Below are positions 27,283 to 41,149 of a DNA stretch of 64,000 nucleotides, in pieces. The notes beneath the pieces were generated by a model that searched no databases, was not told the origin of the DNA, and saw nothing but the letters and a program-made list of their open reading frames with translations. Origin of the DNA: Monosporascus cannonballus (Eukaryota > Ascomycota > Sordariomycetes > Xylariales). Within the stretch, counting starts at the first letter, position 1; every line of letters begins with the position of its first letter. Both the position numbers and the translations under genes were made by a program. The DNA is taken from the NCBI GenBank assembly GCA_004154925.1, contig QJNS01000046.1, positions 124,001-188,000 on the forward strand. The letters are read 5' to 3'.

Positions 27283-30200
27283 TGTTTTGAAAAAATTATT
27301 CCTAATACCTAATTAAAATATCGATTTTTAAAATTATTTACCTTAAAAATCGTAATATACTAAAATCGGTATTATAAAAAAGGTATTTTTAAAGCGATAA
27401 AAAGCCGTTACGGCGTTCTTCGTTAAAAAATATATTTATTTGGCCATATTTATTAAACTAATTAAAGGTTTCGTAATTAATAAAAAAAGAATTTATAAAT
27501 TGCCGGTGAAATTTTGCGCAACCGAAAAAAAGTTATAATTTGTGTAATATTTCGCAAATTTCTTATTATTAAATAATTTTAAATTTTTTTAAAGTTTATT
27601 ACATTACCGTTAATAAAGATTAATAAGCTTAAATAACGTATTTTCGTTACATTAAATTTATATTTCCGGATACTAATCGTTACCTTTGTATTTGTGAAAC
27701 AAGAAATTATTTTACGTATATATTTTTTTATGTCTTTTATTTTTATTATAAATTAAGATATCGTAAAAATAAATTATAACGAATCTATTTAAAAAGATAA
27801 ACAACATATAATTAATATAATATTAAAATGAAGTCGGTGTATTTATTATGCAGAGATTTATAATAAAATATTCAAATAACTTAAATCGAGTTATAAAGGT
27901 TATTTTTTATTTGGTTTTAAAGATAATACGTAAGCAATTGAAACCTGTAATAATATCGAACTTCGTAAACATTTGGGCCGAATAAAGGGTATTTAGAGTT
28001 TCTCGGATTAAGGAAATAAAATAACGGTTTTTTATTACAATAATATTAAGGCGGTAATAATTAACGTAAATATATATTTTACTTTTTGGCTTTTTTGTAA
28101 ATATAATAAAAGTTATTAGTATAAAATTAGTAAGACGGATAGATTTTTTTAAATAGTTATCGATATATTTTTATACAGTTAATAACTTATAAAATGATAT
28201 AACCTTTATATAATTATATAGTAATATTTAATCAAAAAGCAATTCGATTTTATATTCGAAAGATTAATATGGTAATAAGGAATTAACGTTATAAAAAATA
28301 AACATTTTTATAAAATTATAGTATTTAAATAATAACTTTTTTAAAATCTTAATTATTATTACAAGTAATTTGCCGTCGAAATATATTTGTATATCTTTTT
28401 CGATTCCGCGGCATAATTAAAGTATTTCGGTTATTTAATTATAAAAAATTCATAATCTGAGGGAAATAATATCTGGATCGATATTATCGTTTCAAATAAA
28501 AATATTACGTAATACCGTAATAAATATTAATAATGCCATTTTGTTTACGGATAATAATTAGGAAAAGAAGATAACAATTTTACACAATATATTTATAAAA
28601 GCGAAAACTGTAATTAAAAGTATAGAATATATTATTATATTTTTTATATAAAAGAATATTACGAAATTAATAATGCGGGATAATTATACCGTTAAAATTA
28701 CGATATTAAAACAATATAAAAAAGTTAAAAGGATAAGAGATAATTTTGTCGAAAACGAAAAAGCTCGGAATTCTAATATCGTTTCGTTATTTATACGTAT
28801 TATTTTTGTCGTTTAATCGATTAACGGATTATATTTTCGAAATTAAAATAACTTAAAAATACTATTAGGATCGTTTAAAGGTTATCAGTAAAAGGTAAAG
28901 TTTTTTACAATAGAACCTATATAGAAATATATCGTATAAGCCGTCGTAATCGAACCGATTATAGTTTTATTTATTAATATAAATTAATAAGGTTAAAGAG
29001 TTCAGTAATAAATGATATTATTTGAACTCGTAAAATTATTATTAATAAATCCTATAATTAAATATCCTTAATTTATTATGGATTATATCGGTAATATCGC
29101 GCAGTTATTAAATTATAAATAAAATAAAACGGAAAAAAAATCTTAAAGCTTATAAAATATTTATATAAATTTAATTTAGTATTATTTTAATGATTTAAAG
29201 GACGCTGTGAATTACGACTTATTTTAAGGGTTAAGTATTTTTTTATTTTGCCGTATTAATAATTGGTTGCGATATTATAAATGGTATATTAATTATTATA
29301 AGGTACGATCGCCGATTAGGGCATATAAAAAAATTATATCTTTTTTCCCCGTAATATACACAAAGGTTAATTTATGCCGGCGTTACTTTTTTTTCGATTA
29401 AAAGGGGGTGGGGCTCGGTAACTGTGGTTATTCCCGTATCAAGTTCTATAAGTTCGGATTCGAGAGGCGCCGAGGCGTTTAATAAATATTACGATATCGT
29501 TTTATTAGCGGTTTAACTTTTGGCCATACGCTTACGGAAAGTCCGATATACTATATTATTAGAAAAGGTTTTAAATAGCCGTACTTACCATTAATCGTTT
29601 TCGGGGATAAGGCGTTATATTTACGGAATAAAGACTTTTTTAAAATATGTCGATAATTTTTTGTTATAATATAATAATATATAAGGTTAGCGGTTACCGG
29701 TTTTAATCGGCTAAAAATATAAAATTACCGATAAAATCGACAAATATTATGAAGCCTTATTTTAAAACTTAAAAGTCATTATAAACTTAGATGAATATAT
29801 TAATAATTATTTAAATTTGGCTTAGAAATAAATGTATATCGCTTATATCACGTTACTTTTACAGTTACGTTTCGGGATTTAAAAGTTATATTAATATATT
29901 ATTAACTTTATCGTATATACGCAAATAGATATTATTTTAGAATTATTAAATTATATTTATAATCCGATTTATAGGCGAATAATAAACGTTTCGATTAATC
30001 CTACAATTTAAACATATTAAGAAATACTAATTAATATTTTTTTAGCAGATTATCGAATTTTCAATATTGCCTTTAAATATAAGTAATTTAAAACCGCAAA
30101 AACGGTAATTATCCGCTATCTCGAAAAAGGTATATCGTAAATCCTTTAAAGCTTAAGTAAAGTCGAGTTAGAAGATTATTTAAAATAAGGTATTAATAAA

Positions 30201-31568
30201 CGACGTTAATATATTCTTTATAGCCGTAATTCGTTATAACGACCGTTTTGCGATAATTAGGCATTTTCGTAAATAATAATTTTTAAAAGCGGATTATTCC
30301 GTTCATTAAAATAATTATTTCGCAATTATAAAATGTTTACGAAATTAATTCCGTTTCACTATAATTTAATTTACGATAATTTAATAATTATAAAACTCAC
30401 AGTTGTTATATAATAATCGCTTAATTATTCGTATTAATAATTTTACGTTCGTAAATTATTTTTTTCATTTAAACATTTTTATATTTAAGTATTAATAAGG
30501 TTTTTTAAAATTTTCAAAAGTATTTTTGAATATTTTTAAGAGCATTTGTATTATTCGAAAAACGTTCTAACGATATAAAGTTATAATTAAACCGTACTAT
30601 GGCGGTAATGAAATAAGGCAATTCGTAAAAAAATATCCTGGAATTCGTAAGTTAAAAAAATAAGGTTACCTTATTACTTTATTTATATTTAAAAATAAAT
30701 ATATTTTTATTCGTATTATTCTTTTGAAAAGTCGGAAGATTTAAAGATATTATGGCGAAATAGCGACGTAATAACGACGGATTTAGGACGCGGTATAAAT
30801 AATTTTATAACGAAATTATATAAACTGCTATAAAATCCTTTTGAAAGTATAATATATTATTACCGCGTTATATGTCTTTTGGATTTCTAGAGAATATTTT
30901 GTTATTATACGAAAAATATAGCTATTTAATAAATGCGCAGCATATATATATATATAGCGAAACGGCGGCTTAAATAAGTCGCTTTATTAATGCCGTAATA
31001 ATTATAATAATTTGTTGGGTTTTTAATTCCTTAATTACGATTTAATATTTTCGTTTCTTAATCTTATAATTCGGCATATTAAGCTTTTAATTAATTTATT
31101 TTTAATATATTTTCAACAATACTATTACTTCGCATAAAATTTACGAATAACGTTTATGTGGTTATGTGCTTTAAAATTCGTTCGGCTTATGGTTTTTTTG
31201 CAAAAGTTCCGAATCGATAAAATCTCTAATAATTTAAATATAACGTTATCGATTACATATAATAATCGATAAATCTGAAAAACTTTTTGCTCGAATTTGT
31301 ATTAATAAAATAATAATTATATAAGAAATAAAGTATGGCTTTTTTCGAAAAAACTCCGAATTCGGAAAGGTTCTAGTATTAACCGTTAATTTTACATAAA
31401 AAACTAAATTATTTTATAAATATTTTTCGATATTCTTTATTTTTCTAACAAATCGACGCTCTCCCAATTAACATACCCTTAATTCCTTTTCGAATACGTC
31501 ATAAATAAAGGTATCAACACTATATATATCAAAAAACGGTAACGATTTAGTTATATTACAAAACAACA
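27283..31568 (-). mobile_element. Gypsy element D(-), 5' portion (RT and upstream)
   Basis: The minus-strand reading from about 28150 down to 27700 shows an unmistakable gypsy RT: a KNRYFISLIRETL block, FTKFDI, an EYFII-x-L block, and the catalytic box YFYDILIYN at about 27745-27771 (YLDD decayed). RNase H follows at about 27300-27400 and is cut by A(-). The stretch 29000-31500 must hold gag and the 5' end, but no motif can be read with confidence. The right boundary is placed at 31568, where minus-strand text starting TGTTGTTTTG abuts GC-normal DNA; that end is inference. Confidence 0.65.
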
Positions 31569-31835
31569 GGGCTAATTAAAGCCGAAGCCATTCTTGAAAA
31601 TCAGCCGACAGAAGCCAAACTCAAAACAGTGGAGAATTCAGCTTCAGCAGGTTCATTAGCGTCTTGCTGATTGACAGGGTTGGCACGGGCCTTAAGAATC
31701 AGTCTCTGAAAGTTTGAGAACTGCACCTAGACTGGGACTCTAGTGACATTCGGGAGCGCAAGTGAACCAATCCCGAATTGTGAGGGGTTGAGACCAAGAT
31801 TACTAGTTTTGTGGATTCTGGGGTAAATTAGAAGC
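31569..31835. other. Unmutated GC-normal sliver left of Copia element E
   Basis: This 267-bp stretch of normal base composition lies between RIP-mutated D and RIP-mutated E. It was continuous with 37192 onward before E inserted, since both sides of E carry GAAGC. No ORF, RNA gene or repeat was recognised. It marks the original left edge of the gene island. Confidence 0.75.
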
Positions 31836-31998
31836 TGTCAGCTAGCAGGGGGTGCTCTAGCACACCATATACGGAAGATTCCCTTTGATCGGAACATATA
31901 TGTTCCGGGACTAGATCACCTTAAAATTCAATGCGCGTTTTAAAGCATCTGTAACTAGTTATTAATAAATATATAATTAATATCTTTTATTATTCATA
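31836..31998 (+). repeat. 5' LTR of Copia element E
   Basis: This 163-bp LTR starts TGTCAGCTAGCAGGGGGTG. Its outer 90 bp are nearly intact, while its inner 70 bp are turned to AT. Confidence 0.95.
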
Positions 31999-34900
31999 TT
32001 TAAAAGTTTTATTCGTTTAATTAAGGTATATAGTAATTAATTAATTATTATTAAGACGATATAAGTTATATATTAATTATAATTATCGAAATACGCTAAT
32101 AATAATAATAACGACCGTATCGTTAACGTCCTTTATTATTTATAAAAAACCTAAAAATTAAAATCGTTTTAAAGGTAAATTCTAATTTAAAATATACGCG
32201 TTAGATATTTGGAATTATATTAATTTTAATTAAAACTTTTAATAACTTATTAAATATATAAAACCTAATATAGTTTCTTATTAAAAAAACGAATCCGTTA
32301 TACGATACGAAATAATATCCTAAGCAGTTTTTCGTTTATATTTATATTTTTCGAAGAAATTACTACAAAATCGATTATACTAATTATTTAACGAATACTT
32401 TTAAAATAATAACCGAAAATAGATAAATTTATAATTTAAACTTTACGACGTATATTTAAAAAATCGGAAATACGATACTTTTTATAAAAGTATTAATTAT
32501 TTTACGAAATAAATCCAAAAATCGATATTTTTAACGATTAAAAAACCAGTTTTTTTCTAGGAAAACACTTATAAAAATAATACGTTAATTTGGGCGAATC
32601 CGGTAAAGTATACGATAATAAATTCCTAATTAATATTTAACAAAAATATTACAAAATATTAAAGCAACATTTGAAATTTGGCAAAATATTAACCGAAAAA
32701 ATGGTAAAGAAATAAGAAATTATAACTTTAAAATAATAATACGGTATTATAAAAACGAAAATAATAATTATATAAATTAACGATTTATATATAATATTAA
32801 CCATTATAATTAGGACATAAATTATTATTTTCTTGATAATGAAAAAGGTTAAGATCGATAATAATTTAATTAACTTTTAAAAAACGGTAATTAATTTTTG
32901 GGATTATTAAATTATAGCTTATCCTGTATTTATATTACGAAATATTAAGGTAACGTTTTTAATGTTTTACGAAATGTTTGTAAATTTCTTTAATTAAAAC
33001 GATTTTAATTAGGAAAATCCTAAAAATATTAATTTTTAATTTTGAAAATAACACTTTAAATTATAAACCGAAACTAAATAATTATAAAAGTTATTATATG
33101 GATTAAAACGATAATAAGTAAAAGCGTTAAAAATTAAACGTATTAAGGACCCGTTGTAAAACGTACTTAATTAATTACTATATATTATTTAATTATTATT
33201 ATGCATTTTTAAGAAAACCTTAGAAAATTTCTGTTTTAATAATAAAGTTATAACATATATTTAAGGACAAATTTCCGCCGATTAATTTTTTAAAACAAAA
33301 TTAATTGCCTATCGAAAATTATAAAAAATCTTATTATATAAAAAGTATATTAATTCATATAAGACATACAACAAGTATTAGCATATTTTTTAATTATTAA
33401 TTAATATAATACTATAAGTATTTTATTAAATTTTTTAGAAAGTTAATTATTTTAGATTTAAAATTTATAATATACATTTTTAATTAAATTAGTAAATTTC
33501 TAAATTTTAAATTTATCGTATAAAATAATAAAATATACGAAAGTAATTACTTTATCCCGATTAAAAGATACGAAGAAATTAATGTAATTTTTTAAAGCTT
33601 TAGCGGTATAAAAACGTTACGTTTGTACAACGTAACTTACTGCGAAAATTTCGCATATAATTTGGTATTATTTCGCCAGTTTCGAAAAAGAAATATTAAA
33701 AATATGATAAAAAATTAATAATTATTATTAAAATAAATTTAATTAATTCGTTATCGAAAATATTAATATAATAATTGCTTTTGTAATTTTAATAATTTAT
33801 AAACCGAATATTAATTTGTAAATAGCAAAATTATTACGAATTAGTAATGGTATTATATAGTATTTAAAATTAAAATATTTAAGATCCGAAATAATTATTA
33901 AATTATAATTTTATTCGAAATATTCTGTTTATAAAGTATTATAATATTTAAATATTAAATATATAATAAGGCGAAAATTAAAAAGCTAATACGCCGTAAA
34001 CTACGAAAAAAATATCTTAATTAAAATAAAAAGTTTTTATTAATTTTATAAATTTTGAAAAAAACCTTAAAAAATATAAATATATTATATTTTCTACCGA
34101 TAAATACTTAGGTTTTATTCAGGATATTTATTTTAAGAACCGAAAACAAAATATATTAATGAAAACGTTTTAATATTTTCTAAGAATTTTAAAAAACCAA
34201 AATAAAGTTTTTTTATCTGTAATCGAACGTAACAACGAAGTTTTACAAATTTATTAATTTCGAAATATACTTTAATCGCTTTATTTTAATATTAAATTTG
34301 AATTTTTAATATTATATATTTAAGTTTAAAACGAAAATATATAACGTTTAAAGGATATAATTAAGAAAAAAAATATTTACGATACGAAATAACGTTAAAT
34401 TAATTTCGTTTTTAATTATATATATTTTTAAAATAATAATATATTTATATAATTATGTTTTTAAATGCGTATTTGTTTAATAAAACCTATACGAAATTTA
34501 TTATATTTACTTAACGTATAAAAACGGTATTAAAATATTTAATCGAAAGCTTTAATAAGCTTACTTACAAATATATAGCTATATAGCTTACGTTATAATA
34601 ATTACCGTTATAAAGAAAAAAAATAAAAACTTTAAAAATTAAATTTTAAAACGTAAATTAATTATTTTATCGATTACCGATTTATGAATATTTAAGAAAT
34701 TTAAAATCTATTAATAAATAATGTTATTATAATTTAAAACATATAATATAATACAAATACCTAATTAAAACGATAATTATTTAATTTATATATAAAAAGA
34801 GCTTGAATAAAATAATTTATTTATTAATTAAATAGGAGAAATAATTTTAAACAATTTTAACATAAAATACGTACGGAATTTAGAAAAATAAATTTATTCG

Positions 34901-37028
34901 TAAAAAATAATTATTTTTATACGACCATTATATTTAAATTATTTCCGGTTTTTAAATAATTATTATTATTAATATTTGCCTTAATAATTATTAGAATTAT
35001 TACTTTAACGGAAAAAAATAACTTTAAATTCTCTTTATATTATTTAATTTAAAATAACGGTAAAAAACAAAAATACCTTATAAGTTATAAACGTACGCTT
35101 TTCGTATATTCCGTATTAAAAAGGTATTATCTGAAACGAATATACAGTATAAAAAACTATATTTAATACAAGACGTTTAATTTTTTTTATAAATACGTAT
35201 GATAACCGGCCTGTAAATTAGAAAATTTTAGTAAAAATAATTACCCAAAATACGCATTATTTTAATCGAAAAAGTAATAATATTTTAATATATAAAAAAG
35301 TATTTAATTTATAAAACTAAATATATAGGCGTAATTTATTATTATTACCGTAAAGGTATAAAAAATAAATATATATTCGTTAAAAAAGATATTCCGTAAA
35401 GCTGAAAAGGTTTATTTATAAAGCTATAAAAAAATAAAATTTTAAAAAGCCGTTAATTAATTTTTTACTTATAAAAATAAGTTTTAAAATATATATATAT
35501 ATATATTTATAAATTCAATAAATATAATTAACTTTCAAAATATAAAATATATTTTATTATACGAAACAATTAATAATTTAAAATTATTTTTAACGATATA
35601 TACGTAATTATCCGTATTAAAAAATTATTTTAAATTTTAATCGTTATTATAATTAAATTCGATTTAAAGCTTAAGTAATATAATATTATAAATATTTTTA
35701 TAAATATTAATCCATTTTACAAAATATATATAAAAACGTTTTTAAGATATTTATAATGTAATAAAAGTTTTCTAATTTAAAAAATATTATATAAATTAAG
35801 GGAATTACTTTTATTGTAATAAAAGAATTTATTGAAATATTTAAAAAAAAAATTGGAATTTACCCCGTTTTGTAAAAATTTAATTATTTTATTTATTAAA
35901 AAATAGTTTTTTTATAAATAATATTATTATAATATATGGCAAATAAAATCAAAATTTCTTCAATTAATTAATTTAATAAATATAAAAACGGTATATTTTA
36001 ATACGGAATAAGGACTTATAATAATTTTTAATATCGAAATAATTCCAAATAAACCTAATAAAAAAAATATAGGTATTTTAATATGATTTTATAAATATAT
36101 TAATTAATTTAATATTTAAAAAATCTTAAGTAATTTTTAAAAACATTTATAATTAACATTAAATTATTACCGAATTTTAATTTAGCTTATTTAAATTTTC
36201 TTAATAAATATTAATAAAAAATTAATTCCATGTTTTTGTAATAATTAATACGTAACCCGATATATTCTTTACGGTATTCCAATTCGCCCGATTTAACTTA
36301 AACCTTAATAACATATATTATATGGCTATTAACCGAATTATATTACATTTAATTAGAACTAAAACGTTAACGTTATAATTAAAAGGTAAAATTTTATTAA
36401 ATACCTAAAATAATACCTTTTTTACAAATAATATGACTAACCGAAAAAACTTTTAAATTTATATTATAAAATTAATTAAAAAAATAATAAAATAATAAGT
36501 AAATAAACCAAATCTAATAATGATTTTTATAACAAAAACGGAATTATTATTTTTTGCGTAAATTATAAAAAAAATTATTTAATTTTCGATTACTTAGAAA
36601 ACTGAAAATTATTTTGGTTATAAAACCGTTAATTATATAATATAATAATTAATAAATTATGCGGCTTATTAACGTTAATATTACTTTAATAATAACGAAA
36701 TTATGGTATATAAATATATATAATTATTAATTATAATAAATCGTAAAAAAGAATTTAATTAAAATAAATTATATATTTACGGGTAATATTTTAACCGATA
36801 TTTTAACGAAAACCTTATTACGTAAACCTTTTACGCATTTTAAAAAATAATTAAAATTAATAAATATTACGGAAATTTTCGATTAACGAAAAAACGCTTT
36901 ACGAAAGACTTTTAAAAAAATTAGCTAATTAAGAAAATTTAATCGCCGCAAAAAAATAAAATAAATAACTGTAGCTTTAGAAGTTATAATAATTAATACC
37001 ATAAATACTTTAAGGTATTAAGGGGGTA

Positions 37029-37191
37029 TATCGGCTAACAGGGGGTGCTTTAGCACCCCATATACGGAAGATTCCCTCTGATTGGAACATATATGTTCCG
37101 GGACTAGATCACCTTAAAGTGCAATGCGCTTTCTAGAACACCTGCAACTAGTTATCAATACACATACAACTGATGTCCCTTATATCTGGCA
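37029..37191 (+). repeat. 3' LTR of Copia element E
   Basis: This 163-bp LTR starts TATCGGCTAACAGGGGGTG and ends ATCTGGCA, followed by GAAGC. It is far less mutated in its right half than the 5' LTR. Confidence 0.95.
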
Positions 37192-38571
37192 GAAGCATTC
37201 CTTTTAAACGCTGGCCCGACGAATTAACAGACCGAGTACCTTCTGCAACTACGCAAAACATTCAGCCGTCGAGGATTGGCTCCGGTCACAAAGACGAAAT
37301 ATTAGTAGTGTTAAATACGATGTTCCTCTTGAGGGTTAGGTAAAGCATGTGAAAAGGGCATCAGAACCTCAGCGAGGGCAGGGCAAGCTAGCCTCGCCTT
37401 ACACACTGGTATATGGCATTCATGTGCCTATCTCCTCAATCGGCTTTAAACCAGGTGCACGGGATAGGCGAAACACTCTATGCAAAGAACGGAGATAGAA
37501 AGTTTCTATCTTGCACAGTAAACTGCGTATGATGAATCCCCATGCCATTCCCTCTAGTAACGTCATCCATACCTTGAACAGTCGCTGGGCCGATCTTAAA
37601 ATATCAGAAGACACAATGGAGTCGGATAGATAAGAACAACCTCGCGACTTCTACGTAGGAGAGGCACTCGAAGATTAGTTCACTCGTACAGCCACTCGAG
37701 GAATTCCTAGCGTAGCAACGTCTCCCACCGCGAAGACACCCCTTGCTGCATAATGTGACCACGCCTGGCAACCCCGCTCTCCCACCATTACAAAAGTGGG
37801 CCCACAGTATCTTACCGCCGCGGGGCCAAAGTCAATATTTGCTATTTAGCTAATTCCGCCGTTTACTGAATGTCCTTCCATGTGCTATAGAGAACAGGGC
37901 AAACTTGGAGACCCCGAACAAACACTCCATACAATGGAGGGAAGTGGTCGGGCATTCCTCGTGAATGCGGGCCGAACGATGGCCCACATATCCAATTGCC
38001 GACTGACGTCATTGCAATTTTACGGGCTAGCTCTACGATGCCTTCACGTATCAAAATGCTCTTACACCTCCCCCTTGTCGAAGTAGTTAATGCGGTTGAC
38101 GCGCCTTGACTAGTTTCAAGCCATTCTCCTTCCCTTTTCAATCCCCTTGTCCTCAAAGCTTTCCCGTTCTTTACCGCCATCCGGATTCTCTCCCTGCACC
38201 CCGCACTGTTGAAGCTTGATAAACTTGATAGCCATCCTAGCCATTACGAAAAATTTATCCAACCCCTGTGTCTAATTTATGACCTAATCCGGGCTAGCGT
38301 TGGTGCGGCAAGCGTTCCTGTTCGCCGGTTCGTCTTGCAGCAAGCGGTGAAGAAGCAGTTCGTGTCACGCGCCCGTCCAGGTATACAATGAAGATTATCC
38401 ACAATATCCAGTTGACAATGTCGGGAAAAAGTAATGTTCGGCACGAATGCAACGTTGTCTCCTGTAAAAATCCCCTGTAATATAAGGCTTCCCCGGAGCC
38501 CCTGACAACGACAATTTTGGGCTTACGGCTATGGTCCCCTCAACCACGTTGTCAACATTAGCATAGCGACC
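37192..38571. other. Intergenic region upstream of the GH3 gene
   Basis: GC-normal sequence without a recognisable gene. Short ORFs exist on both strands, the longest 105 codons on the minus strand at 37863-38180, but they overlap and show no family resemblance. The last 100 bp hold a TATA-like box. Confidence 0.5.
38481..38487 (+). promoter_or_regulatory. TATA-like box of the GH3 gene, with a nearby CreA-type site
   Basis: TATAAGG lies 91 bp upstream of the GH3 start codon. CCCCGG at 38491-38496 matches, on the minus strand, the SYGGRG consensus of the fungal carbon-catabolite repressor CreA. Such short sites are frequent by chance, so the regulatory reading is only a suggestion. Confidence 0.35.
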
Positions 38572-41149
38572 ATGAGGGCCTCGTGGATATCCGCTGGCTG
38601 GCACATCTTCGCTCTGCCGGTTGCCGTGTCGGGCTTGACTGATGCCGATTTCTACGGACAGTCGCCTCCTGTATATCCATCGCGTAAGTTGCGTTCTGCC
38701 CGAAACACTACTGCCATTGTCCGCTTGGCTGAAGGTCTTTGCAGCGCAGGGCAAGGGATCGGGCAAATGGGCCGGAGCTTATGTTAATGCCAAGGATCTG
38801 GTTGACCGGATGACTCTCGAAGAAAAAGTCAATATTACTCGGGGCTTCAACTCCAGCGAGAATGTCTGTGCTGGCAACTCGGGTTCGGTACCGCGGCTTC
38901 AATGGCCGGGCATGTGTCTCCATGATGCCGGAAATGGAGTCAGGGCCACTGATATGGTAAACGCCTACGCGTCTGGCATCCACATGGGCGCCAGCTGGGA
39001 TAGGAATTTGACCTACCAAAGAGGATACTTCATTGGCAAAGAGTTTAAGGATAAAGGAGGTGAGTCTGGTATTTTCTAATTTCATTGAGCTACATCTTAC
39101 ATGGGCCTCTAGTCAACGTGCCACTTGGGCCTAATGCCGGCCCCCTCGGTAGAATTCCCCTGGGAGGCCGAAACTGGGAAGGTTTCAGTGTCGACCCATA
39201 CTTGACCGGCCAATTAGCTGCAGTGACAATAGTTGGTCATCAAGATGCAGGCGTAATCGCTAATTTGAAAGTCTGCATAATCTGTTGCTCGTTGACATAG
39301 TAGACAATTTGCTGATGTGCTATAGCACTTTGTCGGTAATGAGCAGGAGACCCTGAGAAGGCCATACCATGGCGTCGAAGCAGCTTCTACCAATATTGAC
39401 GATAAGACTATGCATGAGCTGTACGCTTGGCCCTTCATGGACGGCGTGCATGCCGGCGTTGGGTCAATCATGTGCTCGTACAACCGAGTCAACAATTCGT
39501 ATGGCTGCCAGAATAGCAAGCTTATGAACGGCATTCTAAAGACCCAATTATCCTTCGATGGCTTTGTGGTAGCAGACTGGAATGCCCAACATAGCGGCGT
39601 CGGCAGTGCATTGGCTGGTCTCGATCTGGTAATGCCTCTCGGTGGGTACTGGGGAGACAACTTGACGGAGGCTGTACGCAACGGCTCTGTCCCCGAATCC
39701 AGAGTTACGGATATGGCTACTAGGTATGTACCCTCTATGTCATCAACAGCTTCACTAAGTCTGTACAGGATCGTTGCTGCATGGTTCCTTGTCGACCAGA
39801 ACACCACAGACTTCGCGACCCCCGGTTTCGGAATGAAGAATCTGACCGAACCCCATGAAGCCGTCGATGCTCGGGACCCTATGTCAAAGCCGATTATCTT
39901 GGAGGGAGCCATTGCTGGGCATGTGCTGGTGAAGAATGAGAACAGCACCCTACCTTTAAAAAAACCACCCAAGATGATATCCGTCTATGGATATGATGCG
40001 ACAGTTCCCGCAACTAAGAACGCGGATATACTGTTCCAGCTAGGGTACAACGTTCAGCCTGAAATGGCACAGGCTGTGTTGGGTACGGAGGGTGTTCGTT
40101 TTGACCAGGCCGCGAAGGGAGGCACGATTGTTACTGGTGGGAGAGCTGGTGCTAATTCACCAGCTTATATCAGCGATGTAAGAAGTCCTTTTTCATGTAT
40201 TGCGGCTCTCACACCATTAACTATTTCATAGCCATTGAGCGCTCTCTCACAGAGGGCTGCGCTCGACGGCACCTGGGTGAACTGGGATCTAACATCATTT
40301 GATCCCGACGTCAACGGCGCCTCAGAAGCCTGCCTCGTCTTTATTAACGCAATGGCAACTGAGGGTTGGGATCGAACAGGGTTGCACGATGACTTCAGCG
40401 ACGGCCTCGTTCTAAACGTTGCGTCGAAGTGCAGCAACACTATTGTCGTCATCCATGCAGCCGGGATTCGCTTGGTAGATCAATGGATTGACCATCCAAA
40501 CGTGACCGCTACGATTATTGCGCATCTTCCGGGCCAAGACAGTGGGCAAGCCCTGGTCAAGCTCCTCTACGGCGAAGCCGGCTTTTCTGGGAAATTGCCC
40601 TACACCCTAGCGCGGAACGAGAGCGATTACCACCCCTACTTGCCCTGCAACCGCACCCCCGACGACTATTTCCCGCAGTGCGATTTTACCGAGGGTGTTT
40701 ACATCGACTACCGCGACTTCGATTCCAGGAACACCACACCGCGTTTTGAATTCGGGTTTGGGCTCAGCTACACCAGCTTCGAGTACTCTTCGCTTTCAGT
40801 TGATGCGTCGGATCTCTCGCCGACAACCTGTGGAAGCAGCGATAACGAGATATGGGACATCGTAGCTACGGTCAAGGCTACAGTCACTAATACCGGACCC
40901 GTAGAAGGCGCGGAGGTCGCACAGCTGTATCTCGCCATCCCGAATAGCCCTCCAAAGCAACTCCGCGGGTTCGACAAGGTGGCGCTGGACCCAGAGGAGT
41001 CGGCACCGGTTAGCTTCGAACTCACGAGACGAGACTTCAGTGTCTGGGACGTCGTTACTCAGAAGTGGCAGATACAGGAGGGTTACTATACTATTTTCGT
41101 GGGAGCGAGTAGTCGGGACATTAGGTTGACGCATAACCTTAAGGTCTAG
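38572..41149 (+). CDS. Secreted GH3 beta-glucosidase
   Basis: Predicted 769-residue extracellular enzyme that removes terminal beta-D-glucose from cello-oligosaccharides and other glucosides. Six exons fit one frame: 38572-38683, 38745-39059, 39113-39270, 39326-39723, 39769-40177, 40232-41149. The ATG opens a signal peptide (residues 1 to about 21). The N-terminal barrel carries [33 protein letters not shown] (K195, H196) and GFVVADW with catalytic nucleophile D279. The second domain has [15 protein letters not shown], and the C-terminus is the fibronectin III-like domain (about residues 650-769, RGFDKV). Length and domain order fit full-length fungal GH3 enzymes. Donor GTCTGC of intron 3 is weak. 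Intron 4 (45 bp) keeps the frame if retained. The gene converges on the GH30 gene. Family is certain; natural substrate is not. Confidence 0.92.

Larger units (their letters stand above)
31836..37191 (+). mobile_element. Complete Ty1/Copia LTR retrotransposon E
   Basis: This 5.36-kb element has 163-bp LTRs (31836-31998 and 37029-37191), perfect 5-bp target duplications GAAGC (31831-31835 and 37192-37196) and a polypurine tract AAGGGGG just before the right LTR. The C-terminal RNase H signature of Copia polyproteins is readable on the plus strand at 36788-36840 as ILTDILTKTLLRKPF, a decayed version of the ADxLTKxL-x-R-x2-F motif. RNase H at the far 3' end, with no integrase after it, fixes the element as Ty1/Copia. 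The interior is saturated with TpA and has no ORF above 60 codons. Confidence 0.9.

Noticed and set aside
29350..31500. A separate plus-strand gag-like gene
   Set aside because: Some plus-strand text looks gag-like, but the supposed zinc knuckle near 30230 does not keep the C-x2-C-x4-H-x4-C spacing, so no independent element was called.
39214..39972. 252-codon minus-strand open frame
   Set aside because: It lies antisense to exons 3-5 of the GH3 gene, crosses its introns and has no family resemblance.
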